DNA of 64,000 nucleotides from NCBI GenBank assembly GCA_037974965.1, contig JBBPFI010000019.1, positions 1 to 64,000 on the forward strand. Direction: 5' to 3'. Shown here piece by piece: positions 34,329-63,557 of the stretch. The notes beneath the pieces are model-generated. The model worked only from the letters and a program-made list of their open reading frames with translations, was not told the origin of the DNA and did not search any database. Both the position numbers and the translations under genes were made by a program. This DNA comes from Dacryopinax spathularia (Eukaryota > Basidiomycota > Dacrymycetes > Dacrymycetales > Dacrymycetaceae). Positions within the stretch are counted from its first letter, which is position 1. Each line of letters begins with the position of its first letter.

Positions 34329-34413
34329 CGGATTTGATGAGATTCGAACTCATGACTTTTTTCAAGTAATCGTTTTCAAGACGATCGTATTAAACCAACT
34401 CTACCACAAATCC
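34329..34413 (-). tRNA. trnS: tRNA-Ser (UGA), opposite strand to its neighbours
   Basis: On minus: acceptor GGATTTG/CAAATCC, anticodon stem ATCGT/ACGAT with loop CTTGAAA, long variable arm, T loop TTCGAAT. It is the only minus-strand gene between rns and the window end. Confidence 0.92.
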
Positions 34414-34603
34414 TTTGATTTTTATTAAAAATTTTCTTATAGGAAAAATTTAAATTCTAAAGTAAACAACTCTTTCTTTTAAAAAAAAGGTTTTATTTTT
34501 ACTTATAGCAAAAACTATTACAATCTTATTTTTTAATATTTAATAATATTTGTTTTATATGTTTAAAATTTTATTTTTTAGCCAAAAATTAACTATTTAA
34601 TCT

Positions 34604-37600
34604 TTGTATTCTTTTTTTAATGATTCAAAAGTTAGAATAGAATATCAACCTTTTCCTTATCATTTAGTAGAACCATCTCCGTGACCTTTATTAACTAGTT
34701 TTGCTTTATTAACTCTTACTGTATCTGCGGTTTCTTACTTTCATGGTTTTCCTTTTAGTGCTATATGTTGTTATTAGGTTTCTTATTGACAACTTTCGTA
34801 TGACACTATGGTTTAAAGATGTTATAACAGAAGGTTCCTTAAATTTTCAATTCTATAAAGTTATAAATTCAAACGTTATTTCGCCAACAGAAGTAAAGAA
34901 AGCTTATGATCTTTATTGTAAAGAAGAACAAAATATTCCTAATCTTCAAAGTGATGACTTAAATTTAGGATACTATTTAGCAGGTTTACTAGCCTTTATT
35001 TTCTTAGAAAATAAAGATCTCGATTTATTATATATATAATAAATCGAGAAAGGAGATGGTCATATTTCTTTACCTTCAATAGGTAAGACTCAATTAAATA
35101 GAGTTTTAAATCCTCGAATAGTTTTTACTTCGCACATGAACAATTTAGGTATGTATAGTTATATACAACAAGAACTAGGCAATATTGGTAGATTCTCAAA
35201 ACGAACTAACACTCTTTGTTACATTATAGGTGATAAAGAAGGGATCATTAAATTCATCCAATTAGTACACGGAAAACTTAGAACTCCTAAAAATATCAGA
35301 TTTAACCAACTAATACATTTTATCAATACAAAGTATAGTATAAATATAAATGAGAGTCTAATAGATACATCGCCTTTATTTAAAAACAGTTGATTTACGG
35401 GGATGATTGAGGCAGATGGTCATTTTGGTATAAATTATCGTACGGCTTTGCCTACAAGTTCTTCCAGAATCAGATCCCGAAGTGAAAGTATTCATATAGT
35501 ATTTAGAATAGATCAACGAGCTATCGACAAACCTTCAGGTTTATCTCTGGATAAAGTTATGGAATTTATAGCGTCTTACTTAAATTGTAACATTATGAAG
35601 ACTCAATATAAAACTAATGTTGAGGGTGTAAAAAAAGAGGCATTATCAATAAGTCTTTCTTCTGTTGTATCTATAAAACCTTTAATCAACTATTTAAATC
35701 TATACCCTTTAAAGGGTACAAAATATAAAGATTACCTAGACTGATGTAAAGTTTATAATATGATAATAACTAAAGAACATTTAACGAAACAAGGTCGAAC
35801 TAAAATTTTAGCTATTAAATCCAATATGAATAACAAAAGAAAAATAATTAAATAGGTGCCTTCTAAAAATTTACTATATGCTGTAAACTCCTAAAGCTTT
35901 AAGTACCTTTATGTTCAATCTCAAAGATATAGGGACAATCAGCAGGAAACCCACACGGCGACTGGGGACTCCTCAGAGACTAGACGTAAATTAAAAAATT
36001 TTTTTTTAATAAGATATAGTCCATTTTCAATTGAAAAATTGAAACAAACTTTGACCTATTTAGGTAATCATACTAGTGAAGTTAGAAAAGGGTTAACTTT
36101 AGGTGTAGCTCTATTTATTGTTAGTGAAGTGTTTGCTTTTTTAAGTGTATTTGAGCATATTTTCATTCTAGTTTAGCACCTACTGTTGAAATAGCTGGTA
36201 CTTGGCCTCCTCAAGGTATAGAAGCTTTAGATCCTTTTGGAATTCCTTTATTAAATACAATCTTATTATTATCAAGTGGTAAATGTTCAATTTATTGCCA
36301 CAAATGTGAAATATCCTCTAATATTCAAATTATCACTAGTTCTTTAGCTATTTTACCTTTTAATAAACCTAAAACACCTGTTCATAATAGAATAGGTCCA
36401 CATAATTTTAATATATTAGCTATTTTGATTATTGGTTTATTAGGGGACTGTTATGCTGAAAAGCGTGGGGATGGGACTTTTTTTAGATTTTATTATTCTG
36501 CTATACACTTAGAATATGTTTTATATTTACATAATTTAATTTCTAATTTAGGATATTGTAAACAAGATCAACCTATAGTAACAACTCGTTCAAACACTCG
36601 TACATTTTATAAAATAAAAGTGTTTTTATACCTGCTGTATCTAAATTACTAGATTTAGGTACAAACTTAAATAATTTAAATTTAACTAGACAAATCGTAC
36701 GATTTAATACATTCAGCTTTTCTAGTTGAAATTGAATATATTAATCTTTTTATGTCAATGGTATAAAAGTTTGTACCAAATTTTGTAGGTGAATTTTTAA
36801 CTCCACAAACTTTAGCTATATGGATAATGGATGATGGTTATTATATAAAGAATAGAGGACTTGTAATTGCTACTCATAGTTTTACTCAATCAGAAGTAAT
36901 ATATTTAAGTAATTTATTAAATAAAAAATTCAACTAAAAGTTTCAATACATAGAAGTTTAAAAACTCTTAAAAAACACTATAAACAAGGAGAAGAATATT
37001 ATTATAGTATATATATAAATAAAAGTTCCTTGCCTCATTTAATTCAACTAACTAAACCTTTCATAGTACCACTATGTTATATAAATTAGGCATTCTAAAT
37101 AATATGTAAAAAAAAAAAAAAAGATTATATGAATATGAAAATATTTTATATAGTTGTTAAACATTGTAATTTTAAATTCAATGTTTAACAGCGACATCGA
37201 AGTTACGGTCAATAATAAACTAAATAACAATAAATTGTTTAATATTATATATTTCTATTTAGTAATCAAGACCGTCAGTTATTAAAAACTGCTACAGACT
37301 GGTTCTTTGATGGGTCTAGTTAAATAGAACTAGGCTTAATGTACAGTCGGATAATTTTTAAATTATTGGCTTTTATTACATATGGGCATCATGCTTTAAT
37401 AGCAGGGAATAGAAGCGGTGCAATCATAGGAACCTTTTTAACTATAATATTAGCTATATTATTCACTTATTTACAATATGTCGAATATAGTGAAGCTTCT
37501 TTTAGTTTTGCTGACTCTGTTTATGGAAGTGTTTTCTTTGCTTCAACTGGTCTTCATGGGTTAACTTTTGTAGCCCCTTTCAATTTTAATATTATTCACA

Positions 37601-40013
37601 CAGAAAAATAAATAAACGGAAATTTAGCGTAACAATTCCTTTTCAAACCGAAAGGATCAAGAAAAATTTAATTAAGGAGCTATGAACTTCTCCTAATTTT
37701 AATAACTCTATAAATGAAGTTAAACCTAATTTAAATTTTATACATTGATTAACTGGATTTATAGCCTTTATTTTTTTTTGAACAAAAAAAATAAAGATCT
37801 CGATTTATTCTTAAAATAAAATCGAGAACGCTGAAGGAAATTTTAATATAAGTTTAAAGTATTTTAAATCAAATAACTATAAAAGTTTAAATTTAACTTT
37901 TCCTACAAAAATAATTTTTATGTAGGTTTTAAAAATATTATAATAATTTTTGAAAACAAATAGGTTTACATATTGATGATTTAGAAGTATTAAAATATAT
38001 ACAAAAAAATTTAGGATGTGGTAAAATTTCAATTTCCTGACTTTTTTAAAAAGTCAGGTTTTTAAGTTTGTATACAAACTTGCAAACAAAAATAGATGTA
38101 ATTTCTTTATAAATAATAAAGATTCATTGATAAATTGTATAATACCTATTTTAAATTGTGTTTCTTTAAAAAGTTCTAAATATTCTCATTTTTAATTTTC
38201 TCGTCCGGGCGTGAAAAAGCTGTTAATTTAGTTAAAAATAAAGAACACCTTACTGCTGAAGGTAAATTAAAAATAATAAAAATTTATAATGAACTAATTG
38301 AAGACAAAAAAAAACCAATTTATATTAATGATAATATAAGTATTAATAAATATTGATTAGGGGGTTTTACCAGTTTTATTTAAAAATAAAACTTAGGTTC
38401 ATTTTTTGTTTTACAAAAAATAACAGATGGGGATGGTTCATTTTCTGTGAATGGAAATAATTTAAGACTAAAATACGAAAATCATATTAAAAAACTTCCT
38501 TTATTTAATAATTTAATTAAGTTCTTTAAAGCAGGTAAGATTACCATTAGTAAACCCCGTTCTAATAGAATTAATTCAAATTCTACTGTTAATCTAGATT
38601 ACACTAATATACATTTTTAAAACAAGTTATTGAGCCACTTTTTTCTAATATATTAAAAAGCAAAAAAAAAAAATGATTTTAAAGATTGAATTATTTTATT
38701 AAACATAAAATACTATGGGTATTATAACTTACCTGAAGGTGTTTTATTATTTAATGAAATTACAAGTCAATGAAATAATTATAGACTATCTACTAATTTA
38801 AAATCTATCTCTAATATAAATAATAAAGCAGATCTAGTTTTTGATGAAAAATATAAAATGTATTAAAAATACCTTCTCCTTATAGTATAGAAAATGGAAT
38901 TAGATTTATAGAGGAACTAGAAATTTGGTGTCGGATAAAGTAAAAGTTTTAGTCATTGACAATTTAAAGAATAAATCTATTTACTCTAGTATTACTGAGT
39001 GTAGTAAAAAAATTAAAATTAAATCGAGCTACAATTAAATCTTGCTTAATTAAAGGTGAAATTTATAAAAATTATAAATTTGATTTTATACAGACCTCCT
39101 TTGATTTCAAAAATTATTAAAAAATTTTTGCGCGTGGCAAAAAAACCTAAAAAAAAATCTTTTTTAGAACAGAAAACTTATAAATTTTAAATTTTATCCT
39201 ATTTTTAATAAATTATTGAATTGAAAGAACAGAGGGTTAATTGCATGAAATTCCTAAACTTAATGGGTAATGTGCAGCCAATATAATATTAACAATGTTA
39301 ATATTATAAGGTTCAACGACTAAAAAATAAAAAAAATATTATCTCACGCCCTCAAATATTAAAAGCAGGACTGATTTAGCCGGTCTTAAAAAAAAATATT
39401 TAAGACATAGTCTGAACTATATAGAAATATATAGATAATATTAAGAAAAAGTATTCTTAATTTTTAACAATTTGTACACGTTATTGTAGGAACATTATTT
39501 ATAGCTGTAGGTTTTTTTAGATTATTACAATATCATTTAACAGATTCTCATCATTTAGGTTTCGAATCTGCTATACTATATTGACATTTCGTTGACTAAT
39601 GTTTTAGGAAAACATGACATTGACGTGAATTACCAAATTCCAGGAATATCTTAAAATTTATAGTACCAAACTATTTATGAAAATAAATCTGTGGATGATC
39701 TAATCAATCATGTAGTGTAATAATTTATAAAATAAGTGAAAACGAAATAGATAACCGTGGATCTAAATCATTTTTATTAAAAATTAAATTAAAGTGTAAA
39801 AGAGCAACGAGTAGATGGTAATTAATTAGATAAAAATACTCAAATCTAATTTAAGGCATACTCTAATGAATTTTGAGAAAATTTATCAAATCAAAATCCT
39901 TACAAAAAAAAATTAAAGTTAAAAATTTAATTATTTTTTTTTTGTTAAATTTGATATCTAGGGATATCGTTTGATTATTTCTTTTCATTTCAGTTTATTG
40001 ATGAGGTTCCTAA
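34604..40013 (+). CDS. cox3: Cytochrome c oxidase subunit 3, five exons, with frame breaks
   Basis: Exon 1 (34604-34835; no ATG, TTG at 34604 is a likely start) encodes [20 protein letters not shown] and WFKDVITEG; exon 2 (36054-36280) [20 protein letters not shown] and [20 protein letters not shown]; exon 3 (37369-37561) [18 protein letters not shown] and [11 protein letters not shown]; exon 4 (39475-39593) [20 protein letters not shown]; exon 5 (39963-40013) [13 protein letters not shown] and stop. Trp is TGA. Exon 1 needs two frame changes (near 34755 and 34795) and exon 2 one (near 36150, a T run before TGAGC). Splice joins themselves restore Cox3. Short indels at runs suggest sequencing error; decay or RNA editing are alternatives. 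Confidence 0.88.
34836..35855 (+). CDS. LAGLIDADG endonuclease of cox3 intron 1, with a family B element in motif 1
   Basis: The exon frame continues as [14 protein letters not shown] to LGYYLAGLL, where a double-hairpin element (34993-35050) splits the motif; GDGHISL follows in the same frame. The rest is intact with TGA as Trp: [20 protein letters not shown], motif 2 [32 protein letters not shown] and ending [12 protein letters not shown]. The element adds a multiple of three bases but brings TAA codons, so the only obstacle to a complete enzyme is that insertion. Confidence 0.8.
34993..35050 (+). repeat. Double-hairpin element, family B (copy B1)
   Basis: Hairpin cctttattttcttagaaaataaag, then atctcgatttat...ataaatcgaga hairpin. 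Lies exactly between LAGLL and GDG of the LAGLIDADG motif. Confidence 0.9.
36281..37368 (+). other. cox3 intron 2, group I
   Basis: Between LLSSG and [10 protein letters not shown] codons. Its P7 strands are gctacagactgg and atgtacagtcgg, as in cox1 intron 11; ends in G. Confidence 0.8.
36300..37090 (+). pseudogene. Decayed LAGLIDADG endonuclease of cox3 intron 2
   Basis: Recognisable pieces in order: [38 protein letters not shown] (motif 1), [40 protein letters not shown] (motif 2) and [19 protein letters not shown]. Several frame changes separate them, some at A or T runs. Same enzyme class as the cox2 intron 2 ORF. Confidence 0.75.
37763..37827 (+). repeat. Double-hairpin element, family B (copy B2)
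   Basis: gcctttatttttttttg...caaaaaaaataaag hairpin, then atctcgattttat-type hairpin closing ataaaatcgaga. Lies between TGFI and NAEG of the motif. Confidence 0.9.
38372..38426 (+). repeat. Double-hairpin element, diverged family A (copy A6)
   Basis: agttttatttaaaaataaaact hairpin, taggtt, then cattttttg/caaaaaata hairpin and taacag. Same architecture and same place (before DGDGSF) as family A but different stem sequence, as expected from compensatory drift. Confidence 0.65.
39594..39962 (+). other. cox3 intron 4, small group I, no ORF
   Basis: Opens gactaatgttttaggaaaac, has aattaccaaattccagga, aaaagagcaacgagtagatg and gcatactctaatg, and ends gatatctagg. Same family as rns intron 2 and cox1 intron 8, but the endonuclease gene is missing. 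Confidence 0.82.
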
Positions 40014-40119
40014 TACGATATTGAACCTAGATTTATTTATTCGATATTCAGTGATATCTTTAAAAAAAAATTTTTTTTCATACTAAAAATATAATAAACT
40101 ATCCTAAAATTTTGAAATT

Positions 40120-40345
40120 ATTTCCATTAATTCAATCTTTTAAAAATCAAGAAGATTTACATCCTTGATTAGTAACCATCTTGTTTTTTAAAACAAGATT
40201 AGGTTGGTTTTTTTTAACCAACAAGGTTAGTTAAACCCGAAAGATTATTTTTAACTAAGGTTTATAATGATAGCAAAATAAAAAAAAAAAATAAAAGTTA
40301 GTTTTATAATTACTATGAAAAACGAAGAAGAATTAATGACAAAAA
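40120..40345 (+). pseudogene. Endonuclease fragment with a family A element, downstream of cox3
   Basis: After the cox3 stop the DNA encodes NQEDLHPWLVT, a family A element (40178-40222), and GLVKPERLFLTKVYN, matching the start of the endonuclease usually found within this intron family. It is outside any intron, so the gene was displaced from cox3 intron 4 or the exon was transplanted in front of it. Confidence 0.55.
40178..40222 (+). repeat. Double-hairpin element, family A (copy A4)
   Basis: atcttgttttttaaaacaagat hairpin, taggttgg, ttttttttaaccaaca hairpin. Confidence 0.88.
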
Positions 40346-40526
40346 ATTAATAAATTTTAATTGAAAAATTTTAAGTAAAAATAAACATGGAATGTTAATT
40401 TTTATTCTTCAAGATATTAATAATCTACCAGCAAAAATAAAATTTATTCTGAGACATGGAGCTCTCCTCATACCCTTAACTCGAGTGGATGGCAACGCCT
40501 ATCCACTCGGTAAATAATAAAAATTT

Positions 40527-40588
40527 TCTCGAATAGTTAATAGAATTAAACTTATTTAATATATATTAGTAATAGGTAAAGTACAAAA
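40527..40588 (+). promoter_or_regulatory. Leader repeat 1, upstream of orf237
   Basis: About 60 bp (cgaatagttaatagaattaa ... attagtaataggtaaagta) nearly identical to 41549-41610, which lies directly before atp9. Probably a promoter or 5' leader shared by duplication. Confidence 0.65.
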
Positions 40589-40593
40589 TTTGT

Positions 40594-41307
40594 TTGGTAT
40601 TAAACAAAATGGCAAAAGGTATTAAGGAGCTTATTAAAAAGCATGGCGTAGCTGTGGTTAGTCTTTTTTTCACTGTCGAAGGTTATAGGGTCGGTGCTGA
40701 AAATTTATCTGAGAAAAGAAAACAATTAGAACAAAAATGGGACGAGGTAAATTATGAAATAAACAAATTATCCCCAACTGAAAGAAATCTAACTTTAAAA
40801 GAACTTGAACTACAAGATAAAGAGGCTTCTCTAGTAGCTGCTAAAGATAAATACATGAAGTGTAGAGAAGCGTTTGCTAAAGCTAAAAAGGAAGCAGAAG
40901 CAGACCCTAGTAGTGCCTATAAAAAAGTAGAGTTAGAGTTGCGTGAGAGAGAGTTTAATAGGGTTATTAAAGATGAAAGTGATAAATTGAGTTTATTCGA
41001 TTCGTTGTCTGAAATTAAAGATACCTATATAGAATTTTTACAAAATTTATCACCTGATAAGATAGTTTGTATTGCAAATATTATTATTGATTTTTCTATA
41101 TTAAATTCTTTTTTTACTGTTCTAAGTATTTTGCTTTCTGAAAAACTAATAGGTAAATATATTAAATTAGATAATTATCCAAGATTAAAAAAAATTTTAA
41201 AAATACGTAGTGATATTAATAAAAGGTTAATGATTACTTTTCTTATTGTACATTTTGTCGGTATAATTGTAGCTATTTTAATAAATATTTATATGTTTAT
41301 ATTATAA
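40594..41307 (+). CDS. orf237, unknown coiled-coil protein with C-terminal membrane anchor
   Basis: Open 237 codons; the more likely start is the second ATG (40609, MAKGIKELIKKHGVAVV), which follows the atp9-type leader. The middle (residues 50-150) is highly charged and heptad-like (LSEKRKQLEQKWDEVNYEIN, LREREFNRVIKDESDKLSLF), and the C-terminus has two hydrophobic helices (IANIIIDFSILNSFFTVL and FLIVHFVGIIVAILINIYMF). It uses TGG for Trp and a more balanced codon set than the intron ORFs, so it may have come in recently. I do not recognise the family. A decayed copy of its last third lies at 42300-42582. Confidence 0.75.
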   Translation: MVLNKMAKGIKELIKKHGVAVVSLFFTVEGYRVGAENLSEKRKQLEQKWDEVNYEINKLSPTERNLTLKELELQDKEASLVAAKDKYMKCREAFAKAKKEAEADPSSAYKKVELELREREFNRVIKDESDKLSLFDSLSEIKDTYIEFLQNLSPDKIVCIANIIIDFSILNSFFTVLSILLSEKLIGKYIKLDNYPRLKKILKIRSDINKRLMITFLIVHFVGIIVAILINIYMFIL

Positions 41308-41548
41308 TAAACTATTTAAAATTATTTTATATAATATAATAAAAAAAAAAAAATACAACCCCCTATAACTATTTTTGAGAATAATATATTACTAATTTTA
41401 CACTACGTATAACATTTATGATATAATAATTTCATAGTAATAATATTATAATTTTTAAATACTTCTATTTAAATAATAATATTTTTTTAATTAATTTCCC
41501 GCGTGGCGACCCGCGTGGCGAAAAAAATAAAAAAAATAATAAAAATTT
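41308..41548. other. Spacer with a paired GC element
   Basis: A+T-rich; contains cgcgtggcgacccgcgtggc within 41501-41521, a doubled GC element followed by aaaaa, as at 43891 and 42727. Confidence 0.6.
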
Positions 41549-41611
41549 TTTCGAATGGTTAATAGAATTAAACTTATTTAATATATATTAGTAATAGGTA
41601 AAGTACAAAAT
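41549..41611 (+). promoter_or_regulatory. Leader repeat 2, upstream of atp9
   Basis: Second copy of the 60-bp leader (see 40527-40588), ending 17 bp before the atp9 ATG. Confidence 0.65.
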
Positions 41612-41627
41612 AACATATATTTCAGTA

Positions 41628-41849
41628 ATGTTAGGTGCTGCTAAATATATTGGAGCCGGTTTAGCCTGTTCAGGTTTAATTGGAGCTGGAGCAGGAATTG
41701 GACTAATATTCTCTTCTTTAATTGCTTCAACAGCTAGAAATCCTCAAGTAAGAGGTCAATTATTCTCATACGCTGTATTAGGTTTTGCTTTAAGTGAAGC
41801 TACAGGTTTATTCGCGTTAATGATTGGATTCTTAATTTTATACTCATAA
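41628..41849 (+). CDS. atp9: ATP synthase subunit 9 (c ring)
   Basis: A 73-residue proteolipid that forms the rotating c-ring of F1Fo-ATP synthase. It has the two-helix hairpin: [20 protein letters not shown], the polar loop ARNP ([12 protein letters not shown]), and the second helix with the proton-binding acidic residue in [18 protein letters not shown]. Length and sequence are canonical, no intron. Translation starts at ATG 41628 after ttcagta, a context repeated in the fragment at 9191. Confidence 0.97.
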   Translation: MLGAAKYIGAGLACSGLIGAGAGIGLIFSSLIASTARNPQVRGQLFSYAVLGFALSEATGLFALMIGFLILYS

Positions 41850-42010
41850 TGCAAATTTTAAAAACTATTTTTTAAAATAATAGTATAAATTCTATAATTC
41901 TTTTTTTTTTAAGATTACCTGTTTTCAAATAGTATATAAATATATAAAAATAGGATGGCAAATTAAAAAAAAAAATATAGTTATTTAATACCAAGGCTCA
42001 GTATAAAGAT

Positions 42011-42178
42011 ATGTCTCAACATGAAGCAATAAATAAAGAGTTTGATTTTAATAATTTAAAAGCTAAGCTTAGTGCTTGATCAGAAGAAATTAATGAGCTT
42101 TCAGAAGAGTTTAATAAAGCTAAAGAAAAAGAAAAAGTAAAAGTATTAGCAAATTCTAATAATGCTAAGTCTAAATAG
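42011..42178 (+). CDS. orf55, small charged protein, unknown
   Basis: ATG to TAG, 55 codons with one TGA as Trp: starts MSQHEAINKEFDFNNL, then helical, Glu/Lys-rich (KLSAWSEEINELSEEFNKAK). It sits between atp9 and the decayed orf237 copy, and its SEEINELSEEF stretch recalls the charged middle of orf237 (EVNYEINKLS), so it may be the remnant N-terminal part of that copy. Confidence 0.45.
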
Positions 42179-42299
42179 GATTATATTTTTTAATTAAGAA
42201 AATGATAGTTTTTGATTAAGAAATTTAATGAAAATGTTAGAAAGAACACAAGAAAACAAAATGTTAGGTTGCCGTTCTCCGTCTACGGTTAAATTTTAT

Positions 42300-42582
42300 T
42301 AATATTTATAGACTTTAATGCCTAATAAGATAGTTTATTCGATTAATAGTCAAATATATTTTTTTTTAAATTTTTTGATCTCATTCTATACTGTTCTAAT
42401 CATATTGCTTTCTGATACTATAATAGATAAATAAATAGCAATAAAGGATTATCCTTTATTGCAAAATTTTTTAAAAATACATAGTGATATTCATAAAAAG
42501 GTTTTGATATTATACCTTATTTCACATTTAATATTTAGAATTATAGCTATATTAACAAATATTTATATGTTTATATCATAAT
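42300..42582 (+). pseudogene. Decayed second copy of the orf237 C-terminal third
   Basis: Translating around the breaks gives MPNKIVYSIN, TVLIILLSDTIIDK, KDYPLLQNFLKIHSDIHKK and IAILTNIYMFIS, matching SPDKIVCIAN, TVLSILLSEKLIGK, DNYPRLKKILKIRSDINKR and VAILINIYMFIL of orf237. At least one frame break and one stop. Indicates an old tandem duplication spanning atp9. Confidence 0.8.
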
Positions 42583-43675
42583 AAACTAATTAACATTGCT
42601 ATAAAATTTATAATAAAATAAATTTACAACCCCGTATTAATAAACTTACCTAAATATGTTAAAATTTTTACACCCTATATTACCTTTATTTTCTAGTAAA
42701 TTTTTGGTAATACTAATATAAATCTCCCGCGTTGCGCCGCGTGGCGAAAAAAATTGTTATAGTGTTATTAATATTTTTTTTAATCTAAAAAAAAAACAAA
42801 TTATACATATACTAATTTTAAATAATAAATATATTCTTAAATTTAAGAAAAAAAATTTTTTATTTTGTCCAAAAACAATAAAAAAGTTCTAATTACTATA
42901 ATAATATAAGTTTTTTTTTATAAAAAGAAACTTTATTTACACTTAAATCTAGATGATTTATCATTTTCTGCCCACGGCTGCCCACGGCTGACCACGGTAC
43001 TAATGTAGATAAAAAAATGTTAAATTTAAACTATTTTTATATTAATAAAAAATATACTTTTTTAATCAAAATAGGATTAGAAAATAGAAAAAGATGTTTA
43101 TAGTATAACAGATATCACAAAATTTTTCGCCACGCGGGATATTTATATGTTTTATCAATTAAGCGTAGTCAGACGTAGGCATGCGATAAAATTTTTATAA
43201 TGATATATAGCTTTAAATTCATTATTAATTATAATAGTGATAAGAAAATTAAATATTATCAAATTATAAAATACGAATTAAAATTATATTTATAGTACTT
43301 AACATATTATATAAAATATAATTGCAGATGTGACTAGTGTAGCCAATGAAAAAAATTAAATATGTTAAACTAAAATAAAGTGTAGTTAATATTTTTTAAA
43401 TATATAAATTTATTTAAAAATAATTATATATCGTTGACTCTAGTATTAAATTACTATGAAATTAAATTAGGATTTGAAAAGATAAAAAGTAGATAAACAT
43501 TTAAAATAGCTTATAATAAAAAATAACAATAGAAAATAAATTACTCGACATGCGTGCACCACCCTTTAAATTTTTTTAATTTAATTTATAAATATTTAAA
43601 AGAAGGTTTATAGGTAGTTAAATTAAAAAAAAATCTATTTTTTTTATTAATATTTTTTAAAGTTAAAAACCTTTA
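42583..43675. other. A+T-rich spacer with GC elements, no gene seen
   Basis: Contains GC elements at 42725-42746 (cgcgttgcgccgcgtggcga), a tandem run at 42969-42999 (gcccacggct twice, then gaccacggt) and 43128-43138 (cgccacgcggg). No ORF or tRNA I can support. Confidence 0.55.
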
Positions 43676-43747
43676 TGCGAGATAGTGTAATTGGTAACAT
43701 ATTAGTCTCATTAGCTAAAGCTTTAGGTTCAAGTCCTAATTTCGCAA
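43676..43747 (+). tRNA. tRNA with CAU anticodon (Met, or Ile if C34 is modified)
   Basis: Acceptor tgcgaga/tttcgca, anticodon stem ttagt/gctaa with loop ctcatta, T loop ttcaagt. Second CAU tRNA in the window. Confidence 0.85.
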
Positions 43748-43792
43748 AATTTTAATTAATAAAACAAATTATAATATAAATTATAACCTCGA

Positions 43793-43865
43793 GGCCTTTT
43801 AGTATAATTGGTTAGTACCACGGACTTTCTCCCCGTTAATGTCAGTTCAAGTCTGATAAAGGCTA
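43793..43865 (+). tRNA. trnE: tRNA-Glu (UUC)
   Basis: Acceptor ggccttt/aaaggct, anticodon region acgga/cccgt with loop ctttctc (one A-C mismatch), T loop ttcaagt. Confidence 0.85.
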
Positions 43866-43887
43866 AATTCTTATTTTTAATATAAAA

Positions 43888-43912
43888 TTTCTCGCGTGGC
43901 GCCGCGTGGCGA
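43888..43912 (+). repeat. Paired GC element between tRNA-Glu and tRNA-Thr
   Basis: ctcgcgtggcgccgcgtggc followed by gaaaaa, a doubled form of the dispersed gcgtggcga motif. Confidence 0.8.
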
Positions 43913-44032
43913 AAAAAATTTTAATACAAAATTTATCTACTAAATTATAAATAATAATTATAATAGAAATAGAAGGAAAAATATTAAATAATAGAATGAA
44001 AAGTATTTAATTATTTAAATATTTGAATTCTA

Positions 44033-44106
44033 TGTCGAAATAGTTTAGATGGTAAAACAGTTTCCTTGTAAGATTCAAACGCTGGTTCAACTCCAACTTT
44101 CGATAG
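44033..44106 (+). tRNA. trnT: tRNA-Thr (UGU), irregular anticodon arm
   Basis: Acceptor tgtcgaa/ttcgata pairs fully and the T-arm is normal; loop cttgtaa gives anticodon UGU, but the anticodon stem pairs poorly. Confidence 0.75.
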
Positions 44107-44135
44107 AAGTTTGAGTTTATAATTTAGGAAATTTT

Positions 44136-44209
44136 TGAGTTGTAGTTTAACTAGGCAAAACCTCATGTTTTGGTCGTGTAAAATATCAGTTCAAATCTGG
44201 TCAACTCAG
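44136..44209 (+). tRNA. trnQ: tRNA-Gln (UUG)
   Basis: Acceptor tgagttg/caactca, anticodon stem catg/cgtg with loop ttttggt, T loop ttcaaat. Confidence 0.87.
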
Positions 44210-44266
44210 AAATTATTATAAATTTTATTTGTATATTTTATATACTTAAAATTTACTTTTTAATGC

Positions 44267-44340
44267 GGAAACAGAACTCGGTTGGTTAGAGTGTCTCCCT
44301 TTTAAGGAGAAGGTCAGTGGTTCAAATCCACTTGTTTTCA
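44267..44340 (+). tRNA. trnK: tRNA-Lys (UUU)
   Basis: Acceptor ggaaaca/tgttttc, anticodon stem tctcc/ggaga with loop cttttaa, T loop ttcaaat. Confidence 0.93.
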
Positions 44341-44456
44341 AAACAATTTTTTTACTTTAATAATGCGATAAACTTCTAGTTTATAAAAACAAAATAATAT
44401 TTAAACCAATATTACAAAATTAGTCACATTTTAACTAACAATGCCAATATCCTTTA

Positions 44457-63557
<19,101 letters not shown>

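Larger units (their letters stand above)
34836..36053 (+). other. cox3 intron 1, group I
   Basis: Between EG and TYLGNHT codons. tcctcagagactagacg and aagatatagtcc before the 3' end are the R and S strands of P7; it ends in G. The ORF is fused in frame to exon 1. Confidence 0.85.
37700..39130 (+). pseudogene. Ruined LAGLIDADG endonuclease of cox3 intron 3
   Basis: Motif 1 region FIHWLTGFI is followed by a family B element (37763-37827) and then [10 protein letters not shown]. Further hairpins (cctacaaaaataatttttatgtagg near 37908; gactttttaaaaagtc and aagtttgtatacaaactt at 38037-38090) and a GC element (tcgtccgggcg, 38203) break the rest. Motif 2 lies after a diverged family A element (38372-38426): [12 protein letters not shown]. 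The tail has an [17 protein letters not shown]-like stretch and NUMOD-like residues. Many breaks. Confidence 0.65.
37562..39474 (+). other. cox3 intron 3, group I, filled with hairpin elements
   Basis: Exon 3 ends CATGGGT and exon 4 begins TACACGTT, giving GLHGLHV. The 3' end has ggttcaacgacta and aagacatagtctgaac (P7) and ends in G. About 1.5 kb in between is a ruined endonuclease gene. Confidence 0.82.

Noticed and set aside
34604-40013. cox3 considered as a nuclear or dead copy because of the frame breaks
   Set aside because: All splice joins restore Cox3 exactly, exons 3-5 are intact, and no second cox3 copy is in the window; kept as the functional gene with probable sequence errors.
44033-44106. 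tRNA-Thr considered a pseudogene because of its poor anticodon stem
   Set aside because: Acceptor and T-arm are perfect and it sits in a compact tRNA cluster; mitochondrial tRNAs tolerate mismatches, so I kept it with lower confidence.
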